Positions 7,779 to 14,711 of a stretch of DNA of 16,593 nucleotides are shown one piece after another. The notes under the pieces were generated by a model. It was given only the letters and a program-made list of their open reading frames with translations. It ran no database searches and had not been told where the DNA came from. How positions within the stretch are numbered: the first letter of the stretch is position 1; every line of letters begins with the position of its first letter. Where the stretch lies: positions 1 through 16,593 of the forward strand of contig HF987791.1 of the NCBI GenBank assembly GCA_000431135.1. Reading direction: 5' to 3'. Source of the stretch: Clostridium sp. CAG:590 (GTDB lineage Bacteria; Bacillota; Clostridia; Lachnospirales; Lachnospiraceae). The translations under genes and the position numbers were made by a program.

Positions 7779-8685
7779 ATTCCGTTTCTTTTGTAGAGTG
7801 GGCGGCAACCAGCATGTGTTTTAGCTTGGTTGCGGCAACACTTAAAGCATGACCGGAATCCTCAACCAGGCAGATCTGACGGGGTGGCAGCTTGTCTTTT
7901 AGTGGAATTTCAATGATCACACCTTTCCGTAAAGGTTCTTTTGAAAGAAAATCGGGGATGAATCCAATCCCTAAGTCATGCGTGATGATAGGGATTAATT
8001 GTTCCGAAGTAGCAACTTCTACTTCCGGATCAAGAACTAATTTTCGTTTCAGAAATTGTTCGGAAAAATAACTGTATGTCATGGAGTTACGCCCTAAACA
8101 GACCATCGGATACTGTTGAAGATCCTGTAATCGCATTTTTTTCTCAGATAGTTCACTGTATTTGCGGCTGCCGACAAGAATCTCATGAAATTCCATCAGA
8201 ACCGTTTCTTTGAATGGGTGGCGCACCCGGGTAGGGGAGGTGACAACGCAGAAGTCAGCCAGACCACTACGGACAGTCTGAATGGCTTCCGGGGTAGTAT
8301 GGCTTAAGATATGGATATGGATGTTTGGATATGCATTATGAAAATCACGCAATACATCTAACAGGATACCGTGAAGTGCAGTTTCACTGGCACTGATCGT
8401 TACGTTTCCACTTTCTAGTGTATTGGAACCGGATAATTCTAATTCTGCTGCCTGAAGATGCCGGTAGGCAACGGATACGTGGTTATAGAGTTTCTTTCCT
8501 TCTGGTGTGAGACTGATTCCACGATTGGAGCGTAGAAACAGTGTGCAGCCTAACTGTTTTTCTAAGTTGTTCATAGCACGGCTGATATTCGGCTGGTTGT
8601 TCATAAGCACGGTAGCTGCCCGTGTAAAGCTCTTATATTTGGCTACATAGTAGAATATGCGATAATAATCATAAGTAATGTCCAT
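7777..8685 (-). CDS. LysR-family transcriptional regulator
   Basis: The 302-residue protein has an N-terminal winged helix-turn-helix (about residues 3-63; core S-F-T-R-A-A, Q-P-N-I-S-R-A, then L-F-x-R), a linker helix (64-86) and a periplasmic-binding-protein-like effector domain (about 92-295). It should bind DNA as a tetramer and respond to a small molecule; the ligand is unknown. The start at 8685 is preferred over the ATGs at 8727 and 8700 because GGAGG (8694-8698 on the complement) is 8 nt upstream and the protein then opens M-D-I-T-Y-D-Y-Y, as family members do. It converges on the GGDEF gene and is divergent from atpB, with a 17-bp dyad midway between the two starts. LysR regulators often control the divergent neighbour, so the ATP synthase operon is a candidate target, by inference only. 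Confidence 0.93.
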   Translation of the reverse strand: MDITYDYYRIFYYVAKYKSFTRAATVLMNNQPNISRAMNNLEKQLGCTLFLRSNRGISLTPEGKKLYNHVSVAYRHLQAAELELSGSNTLESGNVTISASETALHGILLDVLRDFHNAYPNIHIHILSHTTPEAIQTVRSGLADFCVVTSPTRVRHPFKETVLMEFHEILVGSRKYSELSEKKMRLQDLQQYPMVCLGRNSMTYSYFSEQFLKRKLVLDPEVEVATSEQLIPIITHDLGIGFIPDFLSKEPLRKGVIIEIPLKDKLPPRQICLVEDSGHALSVAATKLKHMLVAAHSTKETE

Positions 8686-8733
8686 TAACCTTCCCTCCAT
8701 GTCATAATGATATAGCAAGCATTTCAAATATAT

Positions 8734-8762
8734 ATTTTACATTTTATGTAAAGTATTATAAA
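8734..8762 (-). promoter_or_regulatory. Candidate lysR promoter
   Basis: On the - strand, TTTATA (8762-8757) and TAAAAT (8739-8734) lie 17 bp apart and match four and five of the six consensus bases. The 17-bp dyad at 8736-8752 overlaps the spacer and -10 element, the geometry expected for autorepression. The region is very AT-rich, so chance matches are likely. Confidence 0.35.
8736..8752. promoter_or_regulatory. Perfect 7-3-7 inverted repeat, candidate LysR operator
   Basis: TTTACAT-TTT-ATGTAAA is a perfect dyad with a three-base centre. It contains T-N11-A, the general form of LysR boxes. It lies 50 bp from the lysR start codon and 49 bp from the atpB start, and overlaps the candidate promoters of both genes. 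Binding by the adjacent LysR protein is an inference. Confidence 0.5.
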
Positions 8763-8764
8763 CT
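8736..8764 (+). promoter_or_regulatory. Candidate promoter of the atp operon
   Basis: TTTACA (8736-8741, five of six consensus bases) is followed after 17 bp by TAAACT (8759-8764, four of six), or after 15 bp by the better TATAAA (8757-8762). No other pair in the 116-bp gap between lysR and atpB looks stronger. The -35 is the left arm of the dyad. Confidence 0.4.
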
Positions 8765-8801
8765 CTGATAGAAACAAAGTAAAGGATAAGGAGATGGTTT
8801 T

Positions 8802-9488
8802 TTGGAAGAATTAGCAAAAAACCTGATGGAAGAACTCGAATGTAAGACTGTGTTTACGATTCCGGTCCTTGGTGGATTAGAGATCAAGGAGTCAATCGTT
8901 GTAACATGGATCATCATGGCAGTTCTGATTTTACTTTCGATTTTCCTTACAAGAAATATGAAAATCGATCACATAAGTAAGCGTCAGGCAGTAGCAGAAC
9001 TGATTGTTACCAAATTAACCGGCATCGTGGAAGGCATGATAGGTGAGAAAGGAAAAGCATTTGTTCCGTATCTGACCACTGTGTTAGTGTACATTGGCGT
9101 TTCCAACATTATCGGTTTGTTTGGCTTCAAATCACCGACAAAAGATTTGAATGTTACCATTGCTTTGGCTGTAATGAGCATTGTGATAGTGGAAGCCGCA
9201 GGTATTTATTACTTAGGCGTCAAGAAATGGCTACATAAGTTTACAGAACCAATCGCAATTGTAACCCCAATCAATATCCTTGAAGTGTTTACCAGACCAT
9301 TATCGCTTTGTATGCGACTTTTCGGTAATGTGTTAGGTTCATTCGTTATTATGGAATTGATCAAAATGATCGTTCCGGTCTTTTTACCGACTGTGTTCAG
9401 TTTGTATTTTGATATTTTTGACGGATTACTTCAGGCATATGTATTTGTATTCTTAACCTCATTGTATATTGGTGAAGAGATTGAGTAA
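8802..9488 (+). CDS. atpB: F0F1 ATP synthase subunit a
   Basis: The 228-residue, largely hydrophobic protein is subunit a of the membrane F0 sector, which forms the two half-channels for the coupling ion against the c-ring. The essential arginine is R172 in S-L-C-M-R-L-F-G-N, and the C-terminal helix G-L-L-Q-A-Y-V-F-V-F (208-217) carries the conserved Q-A-Y. Five to six TM helices are visible, the first at about 32-50. The start is TTG at 8802, eight bases after AAGGAG (8788-8793). An ATG at 8794 touches that ribosome site and reads only six codons before TAG, and the next in-frame ATG (8826) is too far away. It is the first gene of the operon; a 43-nt gap without visible structure precedes atpE. 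No atpI-like gene precedes it. Confidence 0.96.
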   Translation: MEELAKNLMEELECKTVFTIPVLGGLEIKESIVVTWIIMAVLILLSIFLTRNMKIDHISKRQAVAELIVTKLTGIVEGMIGEKGKAFVPYLTTVLVYIGVSNIIGLFGFKSPTKDLNVTIALAVMSIVIVEAAGIYYLGVKKWLHKFTEPIAIVTPINILEVFTRPLSLCMRLFGNVLGSFVIMELIKMIVPVFLPTVFSLYFDIFDGLLQAYVFVFLTSLYIGEEIE

Positions 9489-9531
9489 TACACATTAACA
9501 AAAATGATAGGAAAGAAAAGGAGATTTTATT

Positions 9532-9756
9532 ATGAATACTTTAATCGCAATTGGAGCAGGTATTGCCGTATTAGGAGCACTTGGAGCAGGTATTGGTATC
9601 GGTATTGCAACCGGTAAAGCAACAGAGGCCGTTGCAAGACAGCCGGAAGCAGAGAGTAAGATTCGTAACACTTTGATCCTTGGTTGTGCACTTGCAGAGG
9701 CAACCGCTATTTATGGTTTCGTTATCGCTTTGATGGTTATCGTAATGTTGAAATAA
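9532..9756 (+). CDS. atpE: F0F1 ATP synthase subunit c (proteolipid)
   Basis: The 74-residue hairpin of two hydrophobic helices is joined by the polar loop A-R-Q-P-E (35-39). The ion-carrying carboxylate is E56 in A-L-A-E-A-T-A-I-Y. The protein forms the rotating c-ring. By memory-based alignment with sodium-type c subunits (such as Ilyobacter), the first-helix Gln ligand is Ile here (I24) and the Ser after the glutamate is Ala (A57). Two sodium ligands are therefore missing and proton coupling is more likely. The glycine-rich first helix (G-A-G-I-G-I-G-I) is typical. AAAAGGAG (9516-9523), 8 nt upstream, is the strongest ribosome site in the operon, in keeping with the high copy number of c. 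Two stop codons (TAATAA) end it. Confidence 0.96.
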   Translation: MNTLIAIGAGIAVLGALGAGIGIGIATGKATEAVARQPEAESKIRNTLILGCALAEATAIYGFVIALMVIVMLK

Positions 9757-9777
9757 TAAGGAAGGCAGGTAGGTGAC

Positions 9778-10260
9778 ATGCTAAGTGTAGATCCGACAAA
9801 TTTGATTTTAACAGTTGTGAACCTCCTGGTACTTCTTGTTGCATTAAAGATTTTTCTTTTCAAACCGGTACAGAAGATTATTGAGGCTCGTCAGGCAGAG
9901 GCAGATAAACAGTTTGGTGAGGCAGCAGCCCGTCAGGCAGAAGCCGATGGATTAAAGGCTCAGTATACAGATTCTTTAGCCGGTATTGAAGATGAGAAGA
10001 AGAAAACATTACAGGCAGCCAGAAAAGATGCAGACGCACAGTATCAGAAGATTGTGGCAGATGCAGAGAATAAGGCACGTCAGATCAAAGAGGATGCAAC
10101 AGCAGAGGCACAACATCAGAAAGCACAGATCATTAAAGGTGCTGAGAAAGAGATTGCTGATATGGTAGTTGATGCAGCAACAAAGGTAGTAGGTAAACAA
10201 AGTGGAGCAGAGATCGACCGTTCGCTCTACAACGAATTTTTAGATAAAGCAGGTGAATAA
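9778..10260 (+). CDS. atpF: F0F1 ATP synthase subunit b
   Basis: The 160-residue protein has one N-terminal membrane helix (about 8-28), then a long charged Ala/Glu/Lys/Gln-rich helix (about 35-140) that should form the right-handed coiled coil of the peripheral stalk, and a short C-terminal segment that meets delta. The segment just after the membrane, F-L-F-K-P-V (26-31), fits the family. The length is normal, so the delta part missing downstream has not been moved into this gene, unlike the b-delta fusions of mycobacteria. Only one b gene is present, so a b2 homodimer is expected. GGCAGG (9764-9769) serves as ribosome site. Its own end carries the ribosome site of the next gene. Confidence 0.95.
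   Translation: MLSVDPTNLILTVVNLLVLLVALKIFLFKPVQKIIEARQAEADKQFGEAAARQAEADGLKAQYTDSLAGIEDEKKKTLQAARKDADAQYQKIVADAENKARQIKEDATAEAQHQKAQIIKGAEKEIADMVVDAATKVVGKQSGAEIDRSLYNEFLDKAGE
10251..10256 (+). promoter_or_regulatory. Ribosome binding site fixing the GTG start of the delta-alpha fusion
   Basis: AGGTGA, a perfect match to the 3' side of the anti-Shine-Dalgarno complement, lies inside the last codons of atpF, 6 nt before GTG at 10263. Its TGA (10254-10256) is also an in-frame stop for the fusion gene, so the reading frame cannot extend further upstream. Confidence 0.8.
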
Positions 10261-10262
10261 GA

Positions 10263-12305
10263 GTGACTCAGGAAGCATTAAATTATGCGTCAGATTTGCG
10301 CAAAACAGATATTCCGAAAGAAATGCTTACGCAAGTGAAAGAGATTCTTGAGGCGGTACCACAGGTGAGAGTGGATTTTGAAAATCCGGCAGTGGCAGTA
10401 GAGAAGAAACACCTGGTTATCGAGCGTGTATTTCCGAAGGAAATTCGTAATTTCATGAAGATCTTATGCGATAACAATGATTTTGCTTTATTTGATGAGA
10501 TTGTTACTGCATATGATGAATTGGATAAGGAACCGGAAAGCGGAGAAAAGAAAGCAGAGCTTACATATGTGACTGCTCCGGATGAGGAACAGCTTGCAGG
10601 AATCCGCAAGTTCCTGAATAAAGAATTTGGTTCAGAGGATATGGAAATCGAGATGAAAGAGGATAAGTCTTTGAAGAGCGGTTTCATTCTCCGGGTAGGA
10701 ACCAAAGAGTATGACTGGAGCGAACAGGGAAGAATTGACCAGTTAAAGAATAAAATGGCTGGTGCAGTGTCTTCAAACGGCGCAACAGTGAGTGAAGAGA
10801 ATATTATCTCTATATTAAGAAGCAGTATTGAGGACTTTGAGCTCGAAGCAAAGAACAAAGAGATTGGTGTTGTCAACTGGGTTGGTGACGGTATCGTAAA
10901 CGTAGATGGTATTGACCATGCATGTTATGGTGAGATCGTTATTTTTGACTGTGGTGTCAAAGGTATGGTACAGGATGTACGTCGGGATGAGATCGGTGTT
11001 ATCTTATTTGGACGCGATACTGAGATTCATGAAGGAAGCCGTGTTGCCCGTACCGGTAAGATGGCAGGTATTCCGGTTGGTGAAGCGTTCAAAGGAAGAA
11101 TTGTGGATGCGTTAGGAGCACCGCTTGATGGCGAAGGAGAGATTGAGGCAGATGGTTATCGTCCGATCGAGAATCCGGCACCAAGTATCGTAGATCGTAA
11201 ATCCGTATCTGTTCCAATGGAGACAGGTATCCTTTCCATTGATTCCATGTTCCCAATCGGTCGTGGACAGCGTGAGTTGATCATTGGCGATCGTCAGACC
11301 GGTAAGACGTCTATTGCAATGGATACGATCCTGAATCAGAAGGGCAAAGATGTGGTCTGTGTATATGTTGCAATCGGACAGAAAGCATCTACGATTGCGA
11401 AGTTAGTAAATACATTGAAGAAAAATAACGCAATGGAGTATACGATCATTGTATCGGCTACGGCATCTGATCCGGCTCCACTTCAGTATATTGCACCATA
11501 TTCCGGTACGGCACTTGCAGAGTACTTTATGTATCAGGGTAAGGATGTATTGATCATTTATGATGATCTGTCCAAGCATGCGGTTGCATATCGTGCGATT
11601 TCCTTATTGTTAGAGCGTTCTCCGGGACGTGAAGCTTATCCCGGTGATGTATTCTATCTGCATTCGAGATTGTTGGAGCGTTCATCCCGTATTACACCGG
11701 AAGCAGGCGGCGGTTCCATTACGGCACTTCCGATTATTGAGACGCAGGCAGGAGATGTATCTGCTTACATTCCAACGAATGTTATCTCTATTACAGATGG
11801 TCAGATCTATCTGGAAAGTGAATTGTTCAATGCAGGTCAGCGTCCGGCGGTAAATGTTGGTCTTTCTGTATCTCGTGTAGGTGGTGCAGCACAGACAAAA
11901 GCAATGAAGAAGGCAGCCGGAAGTATCCGTATCGATCTTGCACAGTATCGTGAGATGGAAGTATTTACACAGTTCTCATCCGATTTGGATGAAGGCACAA
12001 AGAAACAGTTAGCACATGGACGTTCTTTGATGGAGTTGTTAAAACAGCCGTTAGGACATCCATTTACAATGGCAGAGCAGGTTATTACATTGGTTTCAGC
12101 CAATGCACATGTATTTAGTGATATTCCGGCAGATAAGATCAAACAGTTCCGTTTGGATCTGTTAAAGGATTTTGCAGTAAATCATTCCGATATTATCAGC
12201 CAGTTAGAGGCATCGAAAGATCTGTCAGAAGATATAAAGGAATCCATTGTTGATGCGGCAAATGCGTTTAAGGCACAGACTTTTTCTACAGAGGAAGAGG
12301 CATAG
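10263..12305 (+). CDS. atpA: F0F1 ATP synthase delta-alpha fusion (atpH-atpA in one gene)
   Basis: One 680-codon frame encodes both delta and alpha. Residues 1 to about 167 are the delta (OSCP) subunit: a helical N-terminal part, then the C-terminal domain ending S-L-K-S-G-F-I-L-R-V-G-T-K-E-Y-D (136-151). Alpha begins near 174 with V-S-E-E-N-I-I-S-I-L and has V-G-D-G-I (207-211), the P-loop GDRQTGKTS (342-350), A-L-P-I-I-E-T-Q-A-G-D-V-S-A-Y-I-P-T-N (488-506) and S-V-S-R-V-G-G-A-A-Q, whose R538 is the arginine finger. Alpha is complete and normal in length. The delta part starts late: its first helix is about ten residues shorter than usual, and an in-frame TGA excludes extension. No stop, frameshift or well-placed internal start separates the two. 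Delta holds the peripheral stalk on F1; alpha forms the catalytic hexamer with beta. Fusion gives an unexpected 1:1 ratio. Confidence 0.95.
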   Translation: MTQEALNYASDLRKTDIPKEMLTQVKEILEAVPQVRVDFENPAVAVEKKHLVIERVFPKEIRNFMKILCDNNDFALFDEIVTAYDELDKEPESGEKKAELTYVTAPDEEQLAGIRKFLNKEFGSEDMEIEMKEDKSLKSGFILRVGTKEYDWSEQGRIDQLKNKMAGAVSSNGATVSEENIISILRSSIEDFELEAKNKEIGVVNWVGDGIVNVDGIDHACYGEIVIFDCGVKGMVQDVRRDEIGVILFGRDTEIHEGSRVARTGKMAGIPVGEAFKGRIVDALGAPLDGEGEIEADGYRPIENPAPSIVDRKSVSVPMETGILSIDSMFPIGRGQRELIIGDRQTGKTSIAMDTILNQKGKDVVCVYVAIGQKASTIAKLVNTLKKNNAMEYTIIVSATASDPAPLQYIAPYSGTALAEYFMYQGKDVLIIYDDLSKHAVAYRAISLLLERSPGREAYPGDVFYLHSRLLERSSRITPEAGGGSITALPIIETQAGDVSAYIPTNVISITDGQIYLESELFNAGQRPAVNVGLSVSRVGGAAQTKAMKKAAGSIRIDLAQYREMEVFTQFSSDLDEGTKKQLAHGRSLMELLKQPLGHPFTMAEQVITLVSANAHVFSDIPADKIKQFRLDLLKDFAVNHSDIISQLEASKDLSEDIKESIVDAANAFKAQTFSTEEEA

Positions 12306-12337
12306 CCGGAACGTAGGCAGGAAATGGAGGTAAAAAA

Positions 12338-13288
12338 GTGGCAAATGCAAAGGAAATATCCAATCGAATAAAAAGTATTCAGGATACCATGAAGATTACA
12401 AAAGCCATGTATATGATGTCTTCCATGAAACTTCGAAAAGCCAGACAGAAGTTAGATAATACGGAACCGTATTTTTATGGTTTGCAGGGGCAGATATCAG
12501 ATATCTTACTGCATTTTCCGGATATGCAGCATTTGTATTTTGATAACCGTGGTAAGGATTTGAACGAACCGGTTAAGAAGAAGGCATTTGTTGTTATAAC
12601 CGGCGATAAAGGAATGGCGGGTGCCTATAATCACAATGTATTGAAAGAGGCAGCGGCAATGATTGATGAATCGGAATCATATCGATTATTCGTGGTAGGA
12701 GAGATTGGCAGGCAGTTTTTTGCAAGTCAGGGTTATCACATAGAAGAGGGATTCCGTTATTCAGCAAATAATCCTTCTATTCACCGGGCAAGGATGATCA
12801 CAGAATATATTGTGAATCTGTATAAGCAGGAAGAAATTGATGAGGTTTATGTTATCTTTACCCGAATGGTAAACAGCATGAAAGAAGAGGTTGAGATTAA
12901 TGAGATCTTACCTTTGAAGACACATGAATTTATCAAACAGGAGTTGTTGGAGAATTCCCAGAAGGGACGGGGCAATTACGATAAGGAAGCGGCAGATAAA
13001 GCAGATGACTGGTTCCTGATCTATCCGTCACCGAAGAGGGTTTTAGAACGGCTGGTATATAATTATGTAACCGGATTTATGTATGGTGTTTTAGTTGAGG
13101 GTTCTGCCAGTGAGGAGAATGCCAGAATGATGGCAATGCAGTCTGCAACAGATAATGCGCAGGCAATGCTTCATGATCTTTCAGTGGAGTACAACCGTGT
13201 CAGACAGGCAGCGATCACGCAGGAGATCACTGAGGTAATTGGCGGTGCGAAGGCCCTTAAGAAGAAAAAGATGAAACAAGAAAGGTGA
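12338..13288 (+). CDS. atpG: F0F1 ATP synthase subunit gamma
   Basis: The 316-residue protein is the central rotor shaft. The N-terminal helix (M-A-N-A-K-E-I-S-N-R-I-K-S-I, 1-14) and the C-terminal helix with I-T-Q-E-I-T-E-V-I-G-G-A (293-304) are conserved and form the coiled coil inside the alpha-beta hexamer. T-G-D-K-G-M-A-G-A-Y-N (88-98) is the central-domain motif. It is about 25-30 residues longer than most bacterial gammas. The extra length appears as a hydrophilic insertion near 198-222 and a basic tail after G-A-K-A-L (K-K-K-K-M-K-Q-E-R). The GTG start at 12338 has GGAGG (12326-12330) 7 nt upstream. Its stop overlaps the ribosome site of atpD, so the two are translationally close. Confidence 0.96.
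   Translation: MANAKEISNRIKSIQDTMKITKAMYMMSSMKLRKARQKLDNTEPYFYGLQGQISDILLHFPDMQHLYFDNRGKDLNEPVKKKAFVVITGDKGMAGAYNHNVLKEAAAMIDESESYRLFVVGEIGRQFFASQGYHIEEGFRYSANNPSIHRARMITEYIVNLYKQEEIDEVYVIFTRMVNSMKEEVEINEILPLKTHEFIKQELLENSQKGRGNYDKEAADKADDWFLIYPSPKRVLERLVYNYVTGFMYGVLVEGSASEENARMMAMQSATDNAQAMLHDLSVEYNRVRQAAITQEITEVIGGAKALKKKKMKQER
13283..13288 (+). promoter_or_regulatory. Ribosome binding site of atpD inside the atpG stop
   Basis: AGGTGA includes the atpG stop codon TGA (13286-13288) and lies 11 nt before ATG at 13300. It makes ATG 13300 the likely start of atpD, and makes the GTG at 13285, which lies within this site, unlikely. Confidence 0.7.
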
Positions 13289-13299
13289 GATGTCACACT

Positions 13300-14697
13300 A
13301 TGGAAAATAAAGGTAAAATCGTTCAGGTTTCCGGACCTGTCGTAGACGTAGAGTTTGAAGATGGCAATCTGCCTTCCATTAAAGATGCATTATATGTAAT
13401 GAATAATGGAAAGAAATGTGTGATGGAAGTATCCCAGCATATCGGACACAGCGTGGTTCGTTGTATTATGCTTGCGGCCAGTGAAGGTCTTTGCAGGGAT
13501 ATGGAGGTTGTGGCAACGGGTTCCGGTATTCAGGTTCCTGTCGGAGAACCGACTCTTGGCAGATTGTTCAATGTATTAGGCGAAACTTTGGATGACAAGG
13601 AAAGTCTGGAGAATGCAGAACATTGGTGTATTCACAGAGAACCGCCTACATTTGAAGAACAAAGTCCGGTTGTAGAGATGTTAGAAACCGGTATTAAAGT
13701 TATTGATCTGCTTGCACCTTATGCAAAAGGTGGTAAGATCGGATTGTTCGGTGGTGCCGGTGTTGGTAAGACCGTATTGATTCAGGAGTTGATTCACAAT
13801 ATTGCAACAGAAAGTGGTGGATATTCTATCTTCACCGGTGTTGGAGAGCGTTCCAGAGAGGGTAATGACCTTTGGAACGAGATGAAGGAATCCGGCGTTT
13901 TGGATAAGACTGCATTGGTATTCGGACAGATGAATGAATCCCCTGGTGCCCGTATGAGGGTAGCAGAGACGGGACTTACGATGGCAGAGTATTTCCGGGA
14001 TGTCAAGAAGCAGGATGTGTTATTATTCATTGATAACATTTTCCGTTTTGTGCAGGCCGGTTCTGAGGTATCTGCGTTACTTGGCCGTATGCCATCCGCA
14101 GTTGGTTATCAGCCAACGCTTGCAAATGATTTGGGTGAATTGCAGGAGCGAATCGCATCAACAAAGAATGGTTCTGTAACATCCGTTCAGGCGGTATATG
14201 TGCCTGCTGATGACCTGACAGACCCGGCTCCGGCAACTACATTCTCCCATTTGGATGCAACAACGGTTCTTTCCCGTAAGATCGTAGAACAGGGTATCTA
14301 TCCGGCGGTTGATCCGTTGGAGTCTACATCGAGAATTCTGGAAGCAGATGTGGTCGGTGAAGAACACTATAATGTTGCCAGACAGGTACAGGAAACATTG
14401 CAGAAATACAAAGAGTTGCAGGATATCATTGCAATCCTTGGTATGGAAGAGTTGTCTGATGAGGATAAACAGACAGTATACCGTGCAAGAAAGGTACAGC
14501 GTTTCTTATCACAGCCATTCCATGTAGCAGAGAACTTTACCGGTGTTAAGGGTGAGTTTGTGCCGGTAGAAGAAACAATCAAGGGATTTAAGGCAATCTT
14601 AAATGGAGAAATGGATGAGTATCCGGAAGCAGCATTCTTTAATGTAGGAACGATCGAGGATGTAAAGGCTAAGGCAGCTAAGATGCAGCAGCAATAA
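13300..14697 (+). CDS. atpD: F0F1 ATP synthase subunit beta (catalytic)
   Basis: The 465-residue protein is the catalytic beta subunit, which makes ATP from ADP and phosphate at the F1 interfaces. Visible motifs are the P-loop GGAGVGKT (151-158), the catalytic glutamate in V-G-E-R-S-R-E-G (E183), Walker B L-L-F-I-D-N (241-246, D245), G-Y-Q-P-T-L-A (269-275), P-A-P-A-T-T-F-S-H-L (309-318) and the DELSEED-loop equivalent E-E-L-S-D-E-D (383-389) that contacts gamma. Nothing needed for catalysis is missing. ATG 13300 is preferred over a GTG at 13285, because the latter sits inside the AGGTGA ribosome site and would add five residues before the normal M-E-N-K-G-K-I-V-Q-V-S-G-P-V-V-D start. The gene follows atpG by 11 nt and precedes atpC by 14 nt. 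Confidence 0.97.
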   Translation: MENKGKIVQVSGPVVDVEFEDGNLPSIKDALYVMNNGKKCVMEVSQHIGHSVVRCIMLAASEGLCRDMEVVATGSGIQVPVGEPTLGRLFNVLGETLDDKESLENAEHWCIHREPPTFEEQSPVVEMLETGIKVIDLLAPYAKGGKIGLFGGAGVGKTVLIQELIHNIATESGGYSIFTGVGERSREGNDLWNEMKESGVLDKTALVFGQMNESPGARMRVAETGLTMAEYFRDVKKQDVLLFIDNIFRFVQAGSEVSALLGRMPSAVGYQPTLANDLGELQERIASTKNGSVTSVQAVYVPADDLTDPAPATTFSHLDATTVLSRKIVEQGIYPAVDPLESTSRILEADVVGEEHYNVARQVQETLQKYKELQDIIAILGMEELSDEDKQTVYRARKVQRFLSQPFHVAENFTGVKGEFVPVEETIKGFKAILNGEMDEYPEAAFFNVGTIEDVKAKAAKMQQQ

Positions 14698-14711
14698 GGA
14701 AGGTGTAGCGG

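Noticed and set aside
8794..8814. ATG directly after AAGGAG as the start of atpB
   Set aside because: It reads only six codons to TAG and is too close to the ribosome site; TTG at 8802 is in frame with the full subunit a.
10283..10876. A 197-codon open frame on the - strand within the delta part of the fusion
   Set aside because: It is a Ser/Phe/Leu-rich shadow of the delta coding sequence; delta and alpha motifs on the + strand are unambiguous.
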